Origin: Calvatia gigantea
Taxonomy: Eukaryota; Basidiomycota; Agaricomycetes; Agaricales; Lycoperdaceae
Assembly (NCBI GenBank): GCA_025093985.1
Contig: JACAAK010000002.1
Coordinates: forward strand, 4,030,001 to 4,094,000
Reading direction: 5' to 3'
Length of the DNA: 64,000 nucleotides
Below, one piece after another: positions 26,291 through 37,615 of this stretch (positions are counted from its first letter, which is position 1; each line of letters starts with the position of its first letter). The position numbers and the translations under genes were made by a program. The notes under the pieces were generated by a model that had not been told where the DNA came from, searched no databases, and saw nothing but the letters and a program-made list of their open reading frames with translations.

Positions 26291-27453
26291 ATGCCTCTCA
26301 AGACTACTGCCCAACTACAAGCCAAACTTGAGGAGAAATGTGAATGTGCCAGACTTCAGTGTGAGCAGGAGGAAGAGGATGAGCACAGGTTGATTGCAGA
26401 TCTCGCCACTGCTGAAGCCAAAGAAAGAGCGGATAGGGAGAAGTGTGAAGAGGAGAAGAAGAAGAGGCGTGATGAGGAGAGGAAACGAGAGGAGATGAAG
26501 AAATGTGACAAGCAGAAGAAGTGGCTTGAGGAGGTGGCACGTAAGAAAAGGGAGGAGCAAGAGGAGGAGAACACAGAGGAATGACAACGTAGGAAGGGGA
26601 AGGCCCAGAAGGAACTAGTAGCAGGTCCTAGCCGATTGAGGAAACGGCTGAGGGTGGAGGATTTGGACAAAGAGGACGATGCACTGGGGTCATTGGATGA
26701 GGAGGAAGAGAAGGAGGTTCAGCTGCAGGTGTGCATTCCCATGGGTGGGGACAACCCCTGCAAGCACTGCATTGACATGGGTATCATGTGTCAACCCAGA
26801 CAGACCTGCTCCAAGTAAGTGTGGCCTCTTCCTATTGATTATTAAGCTAAGAAGTCCTTAGCCAGGTTGCCACCAAATGCGTGACTTGTGTCAAGGGCAA
26901 GCGAAAGTGTGAGCTGCCGGGTGGGAGTGCCAAGGTCTCGAATCCCCATGTTCTCGCATGACATCTCGACCAATTTGTGACTGCACTTGAAGAGAACACC
27001 CTATGCCTCAACAAAATCATTGTTTTATTGCATCAGCAGAATGTGTGGATGGCACACGAGTCCTGATACCGAGAACATGATACCCACAATTTGGCCACAA
27101 TCTTGAGGAAGACCATTGCAAATGGAGAGGAGTTCCACACCCTTGGCCTGGTGGTGAGTCAATGGTATCCTCTGCACATAGGAAGGACTGAACATCCAGG
27201 ACAGATTGTAGAACAGCTGCCTGGTGTGGATATCTGACGGCATGTGGGTGAGGCGGGTGACATTGACATTGAGGACCAGGGTGGGGGGCCATTGCAACCA
27301 GTGTGAGAAGGGGGTGAGCAGATGGACTTGGATGAGGAAGAGAAGGGAAATGGTAGTAGTGGAGAGGAAGGAAGTGAAGAAAGTGCGGAGGAGAGTGGAG
27401 AAAAAGAAGATGGTGTGGAAGAGGGTGTGGAAGGGGACCAGCATGAGGATTGA
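26291..27453 (+). pseudogene. Antisense accessory gene of element B: coiled coil, Zn2Cys6-like cluster, acidic tail
   Basis: Runs opposite to gag-pol, between integrase and the 3' LTR. The ATG sits in a good context (GCCACCATGCC). The N-terminal 95 residues are almost all Glu/Lys/Arg and predict a coiled coil. A basic segment (RLRKRLRVEDL) follows. A cysteine cluster, CKHCIDMGIMC then CVTCVKGKRKC, has pattern CX2CX6CX13CX2CX6C, close to the fungal Zn2Cys6 consensus. The cluster is split by a 47 bp GT-AG intron (26815-26861), proof of antisense transcription in the past. The C-terminus is an acidic Glu/Gly/Ser tail ending EGDQHED. In-frame TGAs (for example near 26582, where CGA is likely original) show decay. 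The fold suggests a nuclear DNA- or chromatin-binding protein; function is inferred only. Confidence 0.7.
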
Positions 27454-27570
27454 GGGTGTGCGGGTGAACGTGGCTTTCCTTGCTCCTCGTGATTTTGATG
27501 TTTAATAAAGTTGAATGTCCAATAAAAAAAGTCTGTCCATGAATAAGAGTGAAAATAAGTCCATTAAGTA

Positions 27571-29085
27571 TTACAAAGAATGCAAGGGACCAGGCTTAGC
27601 AGGATAAGCTGTATGGAAATCTGCCACAAGTTCAGCTGCATGCTCTAATTCAGTAGCAGGCAGCCAAGAAGACTCTTCTTCAGTATCCTCATAACCCAAC
27701 CAAATGACCTTGTATAATAACTTGCAGGCACGTCGACAGTCGATCTTTGAGTCAACAATGCAGGTGATTTCGTACTCCGGCTCTCCTTCAACTTCAACAG
27801 GTGGAGGAGACAGGTCAGAGTGGCCGTCAAATAGGTTAGGTGTGGCAGGTTCAAGCATTGAAACGTGGAATACTGGGTGAATGGCATGCATTGAGTCAGG
27901 TAAGCATAGAGTATAAGAAATGGAACCAGGTTGAGTGATAATCTCATAAGGACCCAAATACTTTTCTGAGAGTTTCTTCAATGGTTGAGTTGTGCAGAAG
28001 AACTGCACCTTAACGAAGACCTTTTGCCCAACTGTGAAGTTAGGTGCGGGTGTCCAGCAGGCATCAGCAGATGACTGGTACCATTCTTGAGCTTGCTTGA
28101 TCTCGGATTTGAGTACTGTGTGGAGTTTATCGAGGTCGATGATGAATTGACATGTGCATGCGGATGCCAAGTTGCATTCTGGATAGACTGTGATATTGGG
28201 ATGATAGCCTTTATTAGCGAAGAATGGGGAGACACCAGTAGTGGCACTAGGAGCATTGTTATAGGCAAACTCAGCTAGTGGCAGTAACTCAGCCCAGTTG
28301 TCCTGCTGGTAGTTGCAGTAGACATGGAGGTATTGCTTGAGAGTCTGGTTAGTCCGTTTGGTTTGTCCATCACCCTCAGGGTGATATCCGGAGGTAAAGT
28401 GTAACTTCATGTCCAGTGCTTGTCCAAGTGAGCGGAAGAAGTGTGAAACAAATTCGGAGCTGCGATTGGATGTAACATGTTTGGGGATGCCATGTTTCGA
28501 GAATACATGAATGACGAATAGGCGGGCAAGTTCAGCCAAGGTGATAGTGTTGTGAGTGGGAATGAACAAAGATTGCTTGGTGAGGTGATCAACAATAACA
28601 AGGATAGTGTCATAGCCAGAAGATGTGGGAAGTTTCTCAATGAAGTCCATAGAGATAGAGTTCCATGGCCATTCAGGAATGGGGAGCTGCTTGAGGTTTC
28701 CATAAGGTTGGTGTCGTTGTGGCTTAGAGTGTATGCAGGTGACACAGGATTTGCAGAAATCTTTGACTGTTGTGTGGATTTCAGGCCAAGTGTAATCACG
28801 TCGGACTAACTCCAGAGTCTTGTTCTGACTGAAGTGTCCAGGAAGGATGTGATTGTGCTTGTACTGTAGAATGCAAAGTCAAAGATTGTTAACATTGGGA
28901 ACATAGATCCTGTCATCAAGGCGGAGAAAACCGGACGAATCTACAGTCCAGCATCCTTCAGGTTTGGCTAGGTGTTGAGCTGCAGTCAGATCTTGCGGAA
29001 GAAATGAAAGGATGTTGGAATGCAGCTGATTGAGGTCAATGATCATGGCTGCATGAAGGGAAGGGGTATAAAGATAAGTAGTGTG
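27571..29085 (-). pseudogene. Element B integrase and chromodomain
   Basis: Starts, after the element A junction, with an HHCC zinc region (CKSCVTCIHSKP) and continues with the integrase core: MDFIEKLPTSSGYDTILVIV has the first catalytic Asp. The second is replaced by Asn (TSNRSSEF, codon 28665-28667 in genomic numbering read at 28465-28467) and the Glu by Lys (TKRTNQTL, codon 28357-28359). Both substitutions fit CpG transitions on the template strand. The C-terminus holds a chromodomain (EYEITCIVDSKID, then WLGYEDTEEESSW), which in chromoviruses directs integration to marked chromatin. Stop at 27571. Long frame but enzymatically dead. Confidence 0.85.
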
Positions 29086-29090
29086 GATGG

Positions 29091-29717
29091 TGTTACGAAC
29101 TTACCACATCCCCGGACTCTCCACATTAACATATTAACCTTCTGTATGGACTTTCCATTCTTTTCTTTTTGTATACCCCGGTCCGTTCTTTATTTATTTA
29201 TCATATGTACTTCTACCTTTGCTTCTTATGATTCATTCTGAATCATGTTCCTGTTTCACTTTCATCTTTCCCATCATCATACTTCTCTTTACCTGACTCC
29301 ATCTTCTTATGACTCATACTTATCCTTCTATTCATTTCACCTATCCCTATGATTCCTTAGATTACCAATTAACCCGTAGTAGTTCTCATTGACTCATATC
29401 TACTTACTACGTAATCTCTCATCTCCTATTTGCAGCTAGTATATAAACCTTAAGTAGTACTTTGTATTACTTCAGGTTATTCTAGTAACAAGCTTCCTTA
29501 TCTTCACTCGTCTGCTACAAGGCTAACAACCTTGGGGACTGCAGTGACATTTAACTCGGACTTCTCAGGCAAGCGTGAGCTTCTACTCGAGGGAGCGATC
29601 CGAAGCCTGCACAGAAGTCATTGAGACTTGTCAAATACTCCTGGGCTATAGCGTTGAACCTCTCCCTGAGTGGAGACGATCCGGGCCCGGTTGCGAAGTA
29701 AGGTAACGCACATAACA
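29091..29717 (+). repeat. 5' LTR of element A
   Basis: Begins TGTTACG and ends CATAACA. Compared with the 3' LTR, differences lie at 29096, 29131, 29506 and 29712, and each is a transition in a CpG. Confidence 0.96.
29440..29483 (+). promoter_or_regulatory. Element A TATA box and self-primer
   Basis: TATATAA at 29440-29446. Thirty-four bases after its first T, AGGTTATTCT (29474-29483) begins, which is the exact complement of the PBS at 29720-29729. Predicted transcript start is 29474. Confidence 0.75.
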
Positions 29718-29719
29718 TA

Positions 29720-29729
29720 AGAATAACCT
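29720..29729 (+). other. Element A primer-binding site (self-priming)
   Basis: AGAATAACCT begins 2 nt after the LTR end and pairs over 10 nt with the predicted 5' end of the element's own transcript. It does not begin with TGG, so tRNA priming is unlikely. Confidence 0.75.
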
Positions 29730-29870
29730 CACCCACCCCCCCCTTCTCTCGTTTCTATACGACTCCAGTCTCTTACGGCCAGCTTCTGCTGATTATCCCT
29801 CTGTCCAGTTGACGTTGAGAAGCCTTCCCGGTAATAGGGTTAAGAAGAGTGGAACTTCGGGTCCACTGAT

Positions 29871-31946
29871 TTGTTTATCTGTCCTCCGCTAAGTAGCGTT
29901 GAGAAGAGCGGGCCTGGCTACCGCTATCTATCTTTCTTCACCACGTCGCGAAAAGGGAAACGTCCCTTACACCCTCCTTCCTCATCCCCAGAACGATCAT
30001 TCCATACACCAACCCAACACTCATTCGAATCTCCTACTACTCCTCCGCCTAAACAAACTCATCAACCAGAAGGACCTTCTGCACCATTCTTAGAAAGGAT
30101 TTATCATACCCCACGCACTAGATCACAAAAACCAAAACTACTACAAGAGTTACCAGCACCTACTAGGAAATCCACTGAGCCTGAACCACCGAAACCAACA
30201 CAAAGTGGCAAATTCAACTATTTTCGACCCGATTCGCCCGAGCAAGGTCCATCTCAAGAGTCACCGCCACAGACACCATCCAGAGCCGTATCCCCTTCCC
30301 AATTCGGAATCGAAAACCCCCACACCTTACCATCCGTCCTTGAAGACAACGAAGACAACGAGACATTCCATCAGCTGCCCGAACATCCATCTGACTTCCA
30401 AGACGTCCTCAATCGAGGAGGAACCCATCTTATATACACTCCAGACACCCTCGAATACCCAGATATCCCGGGCTTTGAATCACAAGAACCAATTCATCCA
30501 GAGATCGAAGGCATGGCTACTTCCACTCAAACGCAAACTGAAACAAATAATGAACCAACCAACCAACCACCACCTCGATCAGGAGCTACAACTCCCATCT
30601 TCGGAATTGGACGACGAAGAACACCCGAAGAAGATCCTCCCCGTAGAGGTCGACAAGGAAGAGCGCCCTCTCCCTCCCCTCCCTCTTCACGAAACTCCAG
30701 CCATGGTTCATTCACTCCGTCCTCTTTCTCCATTGGAAGAGAAGGAGGAGGTCGACGAAGACATCGTACTCCAGCCATTCAATTTGTAGGAAACGATGGG
30801 AATTCGAAAGAAATTGGACAAAAGCCACCAAACTTCGACGGAACAAACCCCCGATTTAAAACCTGGTGGATGCTAGTCAAAAACTATCTCGAAATGAACC
30901 CTAGAGCATTTACGGATGACCAACGACAGATCAGATTCGTCCTCGGCCTTATGGTCGAAGGGAAAGCCGGATCCTGGTCTAAACAATATTACAAAAGCCG
31001 AATTACCGATGCCCGTGGAAAGCCCATCCCTTGGAGATACTCTACCTTCGAAGAATTTGAAATTGAAATCTTGAAACACTTCACTCCAGTAGACGAACAA
31101 ATCACTGCGCGAAGACAATGGTACGAATTGAAGCAAAATAAGTCCTCTGCAGCAGACTTTAATCTTGAATTCCAACGCCTTGCATCTATCAGAGGAATTC
31201 AAGACAATGAAGCATTAATTGAACAATATAAACGAGGACTCAATCCAAATCTCGCAAGAGAAGTATGGACTAGAAAAGAAGGACCACCCGAAACCATTGC
31301 TGAATGGTATACCAATGCAGTACGACGAGACTCTGTCAATCGTCAAGCTGACGCAATGTGGCCTAGAAACTTCCCTCGAAACCCAACCCCCTACCAACCA
31401 CCCCGTTTCCAACCAAACTACCACACTCGTTTTCAACCAAATCGCCAACCTGCACGAACCATACATGAAGTACAGGCAGAACCTCAAGACCCCTACGAAC
31501 CACCTTACGAAGACGAAGAACTGTATCCTTCAGAGCAAGACTACACTCATGAAGGCTATGACTTGGATGACCCGGAATTACAATTAAACGCTGTATTTAC
31601 TGCTGAGCAAGTCGCTCGCTACAAAGCTGGGAAATGCATAGGCTGCGGAAAATTTGGACACCTTATCAGCAATTGTCCAAATCCTGACCCAAACCTGTCC
31701 AAGGAAAAACCACCTCCTAGACGACCCCACCCGCCACAAAGAAGATTCATGCAACCACCCCGTTATGCACAACCCTCACAACCTCAAGCTTCCAGGAATT
31801 ACTCCGGTGCCGCTCCAAATCAAACCCGAAAGATCTCTGCACTCGATATCCAAGCAATGATCAGAGATCTCCCAATGGACGAAAGAATGGAATTCAGAGA
31901 AGCATATATCTCTGATCCAACGCTCAAGCCCTTCAGGGATTTTTGA
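29871..31946 (+). CDS. gag: Element A gag
   Basis: An uninterrupted frame of about 690 codons. The start codon is uncertain because several in-frame ATGs exist in the Pro/Ser-rich N-terminal third. A capsid-like region lies in the middle (KPPNFDGTNPRFKTWW, EFQRLASIRGIQDNEALIEQ). A single zinc knuckle CIGCGKFGHLISNC (near 31636-31677) follows, as expected for nucleic-acid binding in the virus-like particle. The frame ends at TGA 31944-31946 just after a T5 run; pol continues in the -1 frame. It appears functional. Confidence 0.88.
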   Translation: MFICPPLSSVEKSGPGYRYLSFFTTSRKGKRPLHPPSSSPERSFHTPTQHSFESPTTPPPKQTHQPEGPSAPFLERIYHTPRTRSQKPKLLQELPAPTRKSTEPEPPKPTQSGKFNYFRPDSPEQGPSQESPPQTPSRAVSPSQFGIENPHTLPSVLEDNEDNETFHQLPEHPSDFQDVLNRGGTHLIYTPDTLEYPDIPGFESQEPIHPEIEGMATSTQTQTETNNEPTNQPPPRSGATTPIFGIGRRRTPEEDPPRRGRQGRAPSPSPPSSRNSSHGSFTPSSFSIGREGGGRRRHRTPAIQFVGNDGNSKEIGQKPPNFDGTNPRFKTWWMLVKNYLEMNPRAFTDDQRQIRFVLGLMVEGKAGSWSKQYYKSRITDARGKPIPWRYSTFEEFEIEILKHFTPVDEQITARRQWYELKQNKSSAADFNLEFQRLASIRGIQDNEALIEQYKRGLNPNLAREVWTRKEGPPETIAEWYTNAVRRDSVNRQADAMWPRNFPRNPTPYQPPRFQPNYHTRFQPNRQPARTIHEVQAEPQDPYEPPYEDEELYPSEQDYTHEGYDLDDPELQLNAVFTAEQVARYKAGKCIGCGKFGHLISNCPNPDPNLSKEKPPPRRPHPPQRRFMQPPRYAQPSQPQASRNYSGAAPNQTRKISALDIQAMIRDLPMDERMEFREAYISDPTLKPFRDF
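31937..31945 (+). promoter_or_regulatory. Putative -1 frameshift site at the gag-pol junction of element A
   Basis: GGATTTTTG, with the gag stop codon TGA immediately after TTT in the zero frame. Slipping back by one T opens pol. The same octamer GGATTTTT sits at the gag end of C, E and G. Confidence 0.55.
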
Positions 31947-34900
31947 AGGCGTCACCCGATCCTGTAAAGGAATCGCTGGGTGACCCACAAATCAATCTAA
32001 TAAAACTCCCTACCTCGGACAATAAAGCATCAATCTTCCTCCCTATCAAACTCAATCAGAACCATCTACGAAATATCCCAGTCACCGCTCTAATTGACTC
32101 GGGAGCCCAAGGAAACTTCATCTCCTCGAATTTTACAAACACCTACGGACTACGAACACGCCCTATCAAACATCCTATCAAAGTATCCAATGCGGATGGA
32201 ACTTCCAACGAAAATGGATCAATCTATGAAAGCGTAGAATTGAACGCTTTAATTGATGGAAAACAATGCCAATTCGAAGCCTACGTCTCAGGAATAGGAT
32301 CCAAAGATCTAATCCTAGGATACCCATGGCTACAACAAACGAACCCAGACATAAATTGGACTACTCAAGAGTTCAAATGGCGAAACAATGACAACATCGT
32401 ACCCTTAATCGTAAAATCCACAAACGGACCTACCACTATCAATGAAATCGCCTTAGATATCCATGGAATGAATGATACCGAACGCTACACCTACCTAGAT
32501 GAAGACTTTGACCCACTTGCTGTAAAAGTCTTTGAAGCGATCGTCCATTCGGAAGAACCTGAACTCTCTATCGATGAACTCAAACTCTACTTGGAAAACA
32601 TTGATTTCGATGAATTCCATTTGGAACATGAACTCTACGAAATCACTCAAACTCCACATGAACTCGAAATCAATACGAAGATCACCCAAGCTACAAGTCT
32701 CGCACAAAAATCAACTCCAAAAACCAATACAAAGGTACCCAGGAAATACAAGAAATTCGCTTCACTCTTCGACACGAAGAAATCCGAACGATTCCCCCCT
32801 CCCAGACCATACGACCATAAAATCGAACTCTTGGATACCTTTAAACCAGAACTAGGGAAAACGTACCCCTTATCACCCCTTGAAACTGAAGAACTCAAGA
32901 AGTTCATAAACGAAAACCTCTGAAAAGGATACATCCGAGAATCTGAATCTCCCATGGCCTCATCCTTCTTCTTCGTAGGAAAGAAGGACGGGAAACTTCG
33001 GCCATGCCAAGATTACCGTTACCTAAATAAACATACCAAGAAGAATGCGTACCCTATTCCTATGATAACGACAATTATGGACAAACTTCAAGGAGCAAAA
33101 CTATTCACAAAAATGGATGTCCGACTCGGATACAACAACATCCGTATTCGAGAAGGAGACCAATGGAAAGCCGCATTCAAAACTCCAATCGGACTTTACG
33201 AGCCAAACGTCATGTTCTTTGGAATGTGCAACTCCCCAGCCACCTTCCAAAAGATGATGGACACCATATTCGCAAAAATGCTAGATAAAGGAGGAATTAT
33301 AATCTATATGGACGACATTCTCATCTACGCAAAAACTCAGGAAGAAATGGATCGCCTTACCTTGGAAGCACTCCAGATCTTGAAAGACAACGATCTATAC
33401 CTGAAACTAGAAAAATGTGAATTCGATAAAACCCATCTGGAATATCTCGGCATGATAATCTCCCCCGACAAGATCGAAATGGACAACACCAAACTCCGTG
33501 GAATAGAAGAATGGCCCTTACCCCGCACTACCCGCGATGTCAGAAAATTCATGGGATTCTGTAACTTCTACCGAAAATTCATACATCGCTATGCCGACAT
33601 CTCTCGACCGCTTAATGCTCTTCTATCCAGAACAAAGAAATTCGAATGGGAATACAAAGCAAACGAAGCCTTCAGCCAACTAAAATCCGAATTCATGAAG
33701 AAACCCGTTTTGCTGATGCCAGACCAAACAAAACCCTTCTTTATCGAAACTGATGCCTCAAAATATGCCTTAGGAGCAGTCCTATCACAGCAAGACATGA
33801 ACGGAAACTACCACCCAGTAGCTTTCCTATCCAAAGCATTCAATCCTACCCAACGAAACTACGAAATACACGACAGGGAACTCCTTGCCATAATCACAGC
33901 ACTAGAAGAATGGCGACATTACCTGGAAGGAGCCCAACATCGTGTAACCATACGAACTGATCACAAGAACCTCACCTTTTGGAGAAAACCCCAAAATATC
34001 TCCAGAAGACAAGCTCGATGGCTTGGTTTCCTCTCACACTTCGACTTCGCAATTGAACACGTCCCAGGAACCAAAATACCTGCTGCTGATGCCCTCTCAC
34101 ATCGACCAGATCACACCCCAGATGATGACAATGACAACGAAAATGTTATTGTCTTACCCGAGGAAGTATTCCTCAGGGAAATCACTGTATTACCAGACGA
34201 ACTGTTCATCTCCATGGTTGATCAGAAATTACAGGATGACATTGTAAAATCATCGAAATATGACGAAATCACCATGGAAGCCATGAAACGACTTCTATCA
34301 GAATCACCAGAAGCAATAAATCCGAAATACGGGATGATTCCCCAGCCACATGGACATCTTATGACATTCGAAGGAAAGGTCATCATCCCAGAAGACATGG
34401 AACTCCGCCGACGTATCATCCAACGATACCACGACCACCCTTCGATCGGACACCCTGGAGAACAAGAAACTTATCGCCTTGCCAAAGCTGAAGTATATTG
34501 GCCAGGAATGAGTACCTTCATACGAAATTACGTTAAAGGATGCAGCGAATGCCAACAATTCAAAATTAACCGAAATCCTTCCCACCCTTCGTTGCAACCA
34601 ATACCACCACCGATATCTACTAGACCATTCGCCCATATCGCTATGGATCTGCTGACCGATTTACCAAAATCCCACGGATTCGACTCAATTCTGTCCATAG
34701 TGGACCATGGACTTACGAAGGGGGTAATTCTCACTCCTTGTACAAAGGAAATCACCGCCAAAGGAATTGCCGACATAATTATAGACAAGGTCTACACCAG
34801 ATTCGGACTACCAGACAAGATAATCTCCGACCGTGACCCCAGATTCCGAGCAAACTCCAGTCAAGCTCTCATGAAATGACTTGGAATCACCCAATCATTC

Positions 34901-35704
34901 TCATCAGCCTACCACCCTCAATCGGATGGAACAACAGAACGATTCAATCAGGAAATTGCAGCGTACCTATCTATCTACTGTACAGGAAATCCTTCCTCCT
35001 GGTCTAAAGCACTCCCAATCCTCGAATTCTCCCACAATTCACGAACACACTCAGACTGGAAACAAACCCCTTTTGAACTCATGTACGGAACAAAACCCCA
35101 TGGAATACCCACCATTCTGGAGGAATCAAACTTCACCACTACTGAAGAACGAATAGAACTCCTAGACCATGCACGAAGAGAAGCAATTGCTGCCCACAAA
35201 CTAGCTATGGAACGCATAGAGCAACGAATCAAAGCAAAATTCAAACCCTTCACCCTAGGACAAAAAGTGTGGCTTGAACGGAGAAACCTGAAACTCCCAT
35301 TCAAATCAAACAAGATTGCACCAAAACGCCTCGGACCATTTACCATCAAAGAAGTCTTATCGCCACTCTCCTACCGACTGAAACTACCTGAAACATGGAA
35401 AATTCACAACGTATTCCACGCTACCCTTCTCTCCGAATACACCGAAAACAATACCCATGGATCAAACCCACAACCACCTCTCCCTGACATAATAGAAGGA
35501 GAAGAAGAATACGAAATCGAAGGTATCTTGAACCATAGAACCAAGAATAAACAAAGGGAATACTATATCAAATGGAAAGGTTACAGTCATGAAGAAAACT
35601 CTTGGGAAAAGGAAGCACAACTCTTACCACATGCCCAAGAACTGTTACGAAAATACCAACGAGAACACCACCTAATTCCCATCCCACCGAAAAGATATAA
35701 ATAA
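31943..35704 (+). pseudogene. pol: Element A pol: protease, RT, RNase H, integrase, chromodomain, with two TGA codons
   Basis: Protease TALIDSGAQGNFIS; RT with VGKKDGKLRPCQDYRYLN and the catalytic IIYMDDILIYAK; RNase H with FIETDASKYALGAVLSQ; integrase zinc region (HPGEQETYRL, CSECQQF) and all three catalytic acids (AMDLLTDL, ISDRDPRF, TERFNQE). The C-terminal chromodomain has EYEIEGILNHR and YYIKWKGYSHEENSWE. Two in-frame TGA codons (32921-32923 and 34877-34879) fit CGA-to-TGA changes; otherwise the polyprotein is open over about 1250 codons. Without those two changes it would resemble an active element. Confidence 0.88.
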
Positions 35705-35765
35705 TCCAGGATTCACCCAACTTCTCCATCATTCCTTAACAGCACTTCCACAAATCGAACTACCA

Positions 35766-37583
35766 ATGGCACCAACCCAAAAAAACTATAAGAAGGGAAA
35801 GAAAGCGGCTATCGTAGCCTCATCCCCCTCTCCTTCCCTCTCTTCCATCTCCTCCCTTTCTACAAAAAACAATTCCCCAGTCAGAAAAGCCCATTCTCTC
35901 CCCTCCTCCCCTCATATTTCTATATCCTACCCTCCCACTGTCACACCTGTGGGCCACGAAACCCCAATTCTCCCCACCGTCCAAGTTAACGAACTGCTCG
36001 AAAAGCCTATTATCACCCTCCCGAATGCCGTCTTTACCAAAGACGAGCTCCAACAATTCGCTGACCAGAACAAACAATTCTGGGTCGACATCTTCGTTGG
36101 CCCAGACTGCGTCTACATTCCCCCCTCCACCGAATCATCTCCCAGTACCCCCTGGGATAGACTCACCTACCCAACAAGAATGGGAAGCAGCTCTGCTGTA
36201 TCCCAACTTCATCCCCAGCAGCCAAACGTACCAAATTCATCCAACAACCCCGAGCCAAGAGACCAGCCAGTCTCTTTCTCCAGCGTCATCGCCGGAGCCA
36301 CTCCCCATACTGCCACCTACGACACGAAATCAACCCCACAGCGACTCCTCTGGTCGCCAAAGCCAACGTATGTCTACCCAATCCGGGCCGACAACCCCAC
36401 CCCAACACTCCCCTCGGAGCGAGCTGGGATCCCGAAATCTATTAGGGCAGAGCTTCCTGTCCTCGACCAACGACACATTCCCCCCTCCGCCGCCGGCCCC
36501 TCTCCAAAGTCCCCCACAACCACCACCATCAATCCGAAACCCCCCAGGTCAGCCTGGGACGAACTACACCCCACTGAACACTCGGCCGAGGGTTACATCG
36601 CAGCCAACCCATCCGACCGAGACCCCGACAGGCGAAGCAGCTTCTCCCCCGAGCCCTCCTCTGCGAACGATAGACCTTCGCCCATGGAGTTATGGGCTAG
36701 AACTGATTTCTCATCTGAGGGATCCCTCTGCATGATGGTCCTCAAGGGAGGCCATCGAACTCGCTTCCGCACCGAATATTTACATAATGCCAATCAGCGA
36801 AATCACTGGTGCTTTATCTGCGACGCCATTTCACAGCTCGAACATCTTTCTCGGGATTATGAGCACGCTACCGATCGAGCGGCCCTATTTATCCAGGCAT
36901 CACGAAGCCTTGGATTACCTCAGGCTTACGCCCGCTACCTCAACGAGCATAGCGTTAAGCCTATCCCACCCAACCAGCGAACTGGCCCTTCTAAGGTCAG
37001 ACCACACCAACAAGCCGATTCCCCCACGAGAAAACCCTCCCCCAAACCGCATGTACCTCCCCCATCCACATCTCTCTCATCCAGATGGACAAATCCCCCC
37101 CGAACGATTTGAAACGGCCATACACAACCTAATGGGCCAACTGGATCAACTTCTAAGCCTTCGAAGCCTATTCGAAAACCCCTCGGTCCTAACTCAGGAC
37201 GAGGAGGAACCCCAACCCAACCCCGAGCTATGAACGACCCGAATTTCGACCCGAAGGCCTTTTGTGAAAAATGTGCCAAACTCCATCTCCCTGCCGTAGG
37301 TCACTGGGCCAGTGATTGTGCCCATACTACTTGCCCCATCTGTCGAAAAACCCGCCCTGGCCATTACCGCTGGACCTGCCCCCAATACTTCTGCCGACTC
37401 TGCGAAACTCTCAACCCGAAACACAAGCCAGAAGATTGTCCGAAATACGTCAACCATGTCCAAGCCGTGGAAAATATAAAACAACGTTTCCAAGAACAAG
37501 TCCTGGAAAACCCCCGTGATGCCTTCGACGATGAATATTACGATGACGGAGTATCTTTGGACTACTCAGTCCTATCCGCGTAA
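35766..37583 (+). CDS. Element A post-pol accessory ORF(s), Pro/Ser-rich with three CCHC knuckles
   Basis: Begins 61 nt after the pol stop with MAPTQKNYKKGKKAAIVAS. The first 450 codons are open in one frame, but a neighbouring frame (36025-36735) and another (36787-37233) are also long. Codon sense seems to switch at C-runs near 36117 and 36643, so the protein may be longer and need one to three frame corrections. A folded-looking part (WCFICDAISQLEHLSRDYEH) precedes a final ORF (37230-37583) with three CCHC knuckles of spacing CX2CX9HX4C, CX2CX6HX4C, CX2CX6HX4C. Possibly a second nucleic-acid-binding protein. No family recognised. Confidence 0.55.
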
Positions 37584-37615
37584 ATTTCGGAGTAATTTAC
37601 CTAGAGACGGGCTAA

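Noticed and set aside
26304..26670. Long minus-strand ORFs opposite the coiled-coil segment of the element B accessory gene
   Set aside because: They are Leu/Ser-rich mirror frames of a Glu/Lys-rich coding strand and have no domain or conservation.
36025..36735. Separate overlapping gene in the second frame of the element A accessory region
   Set aside because: The region is C-rich and open in several frames; the frame reads as a better continuation of the same protein after a C-run, so frame correction is likelier than an overprinted gene. Kept as an uncertainty in the feature.
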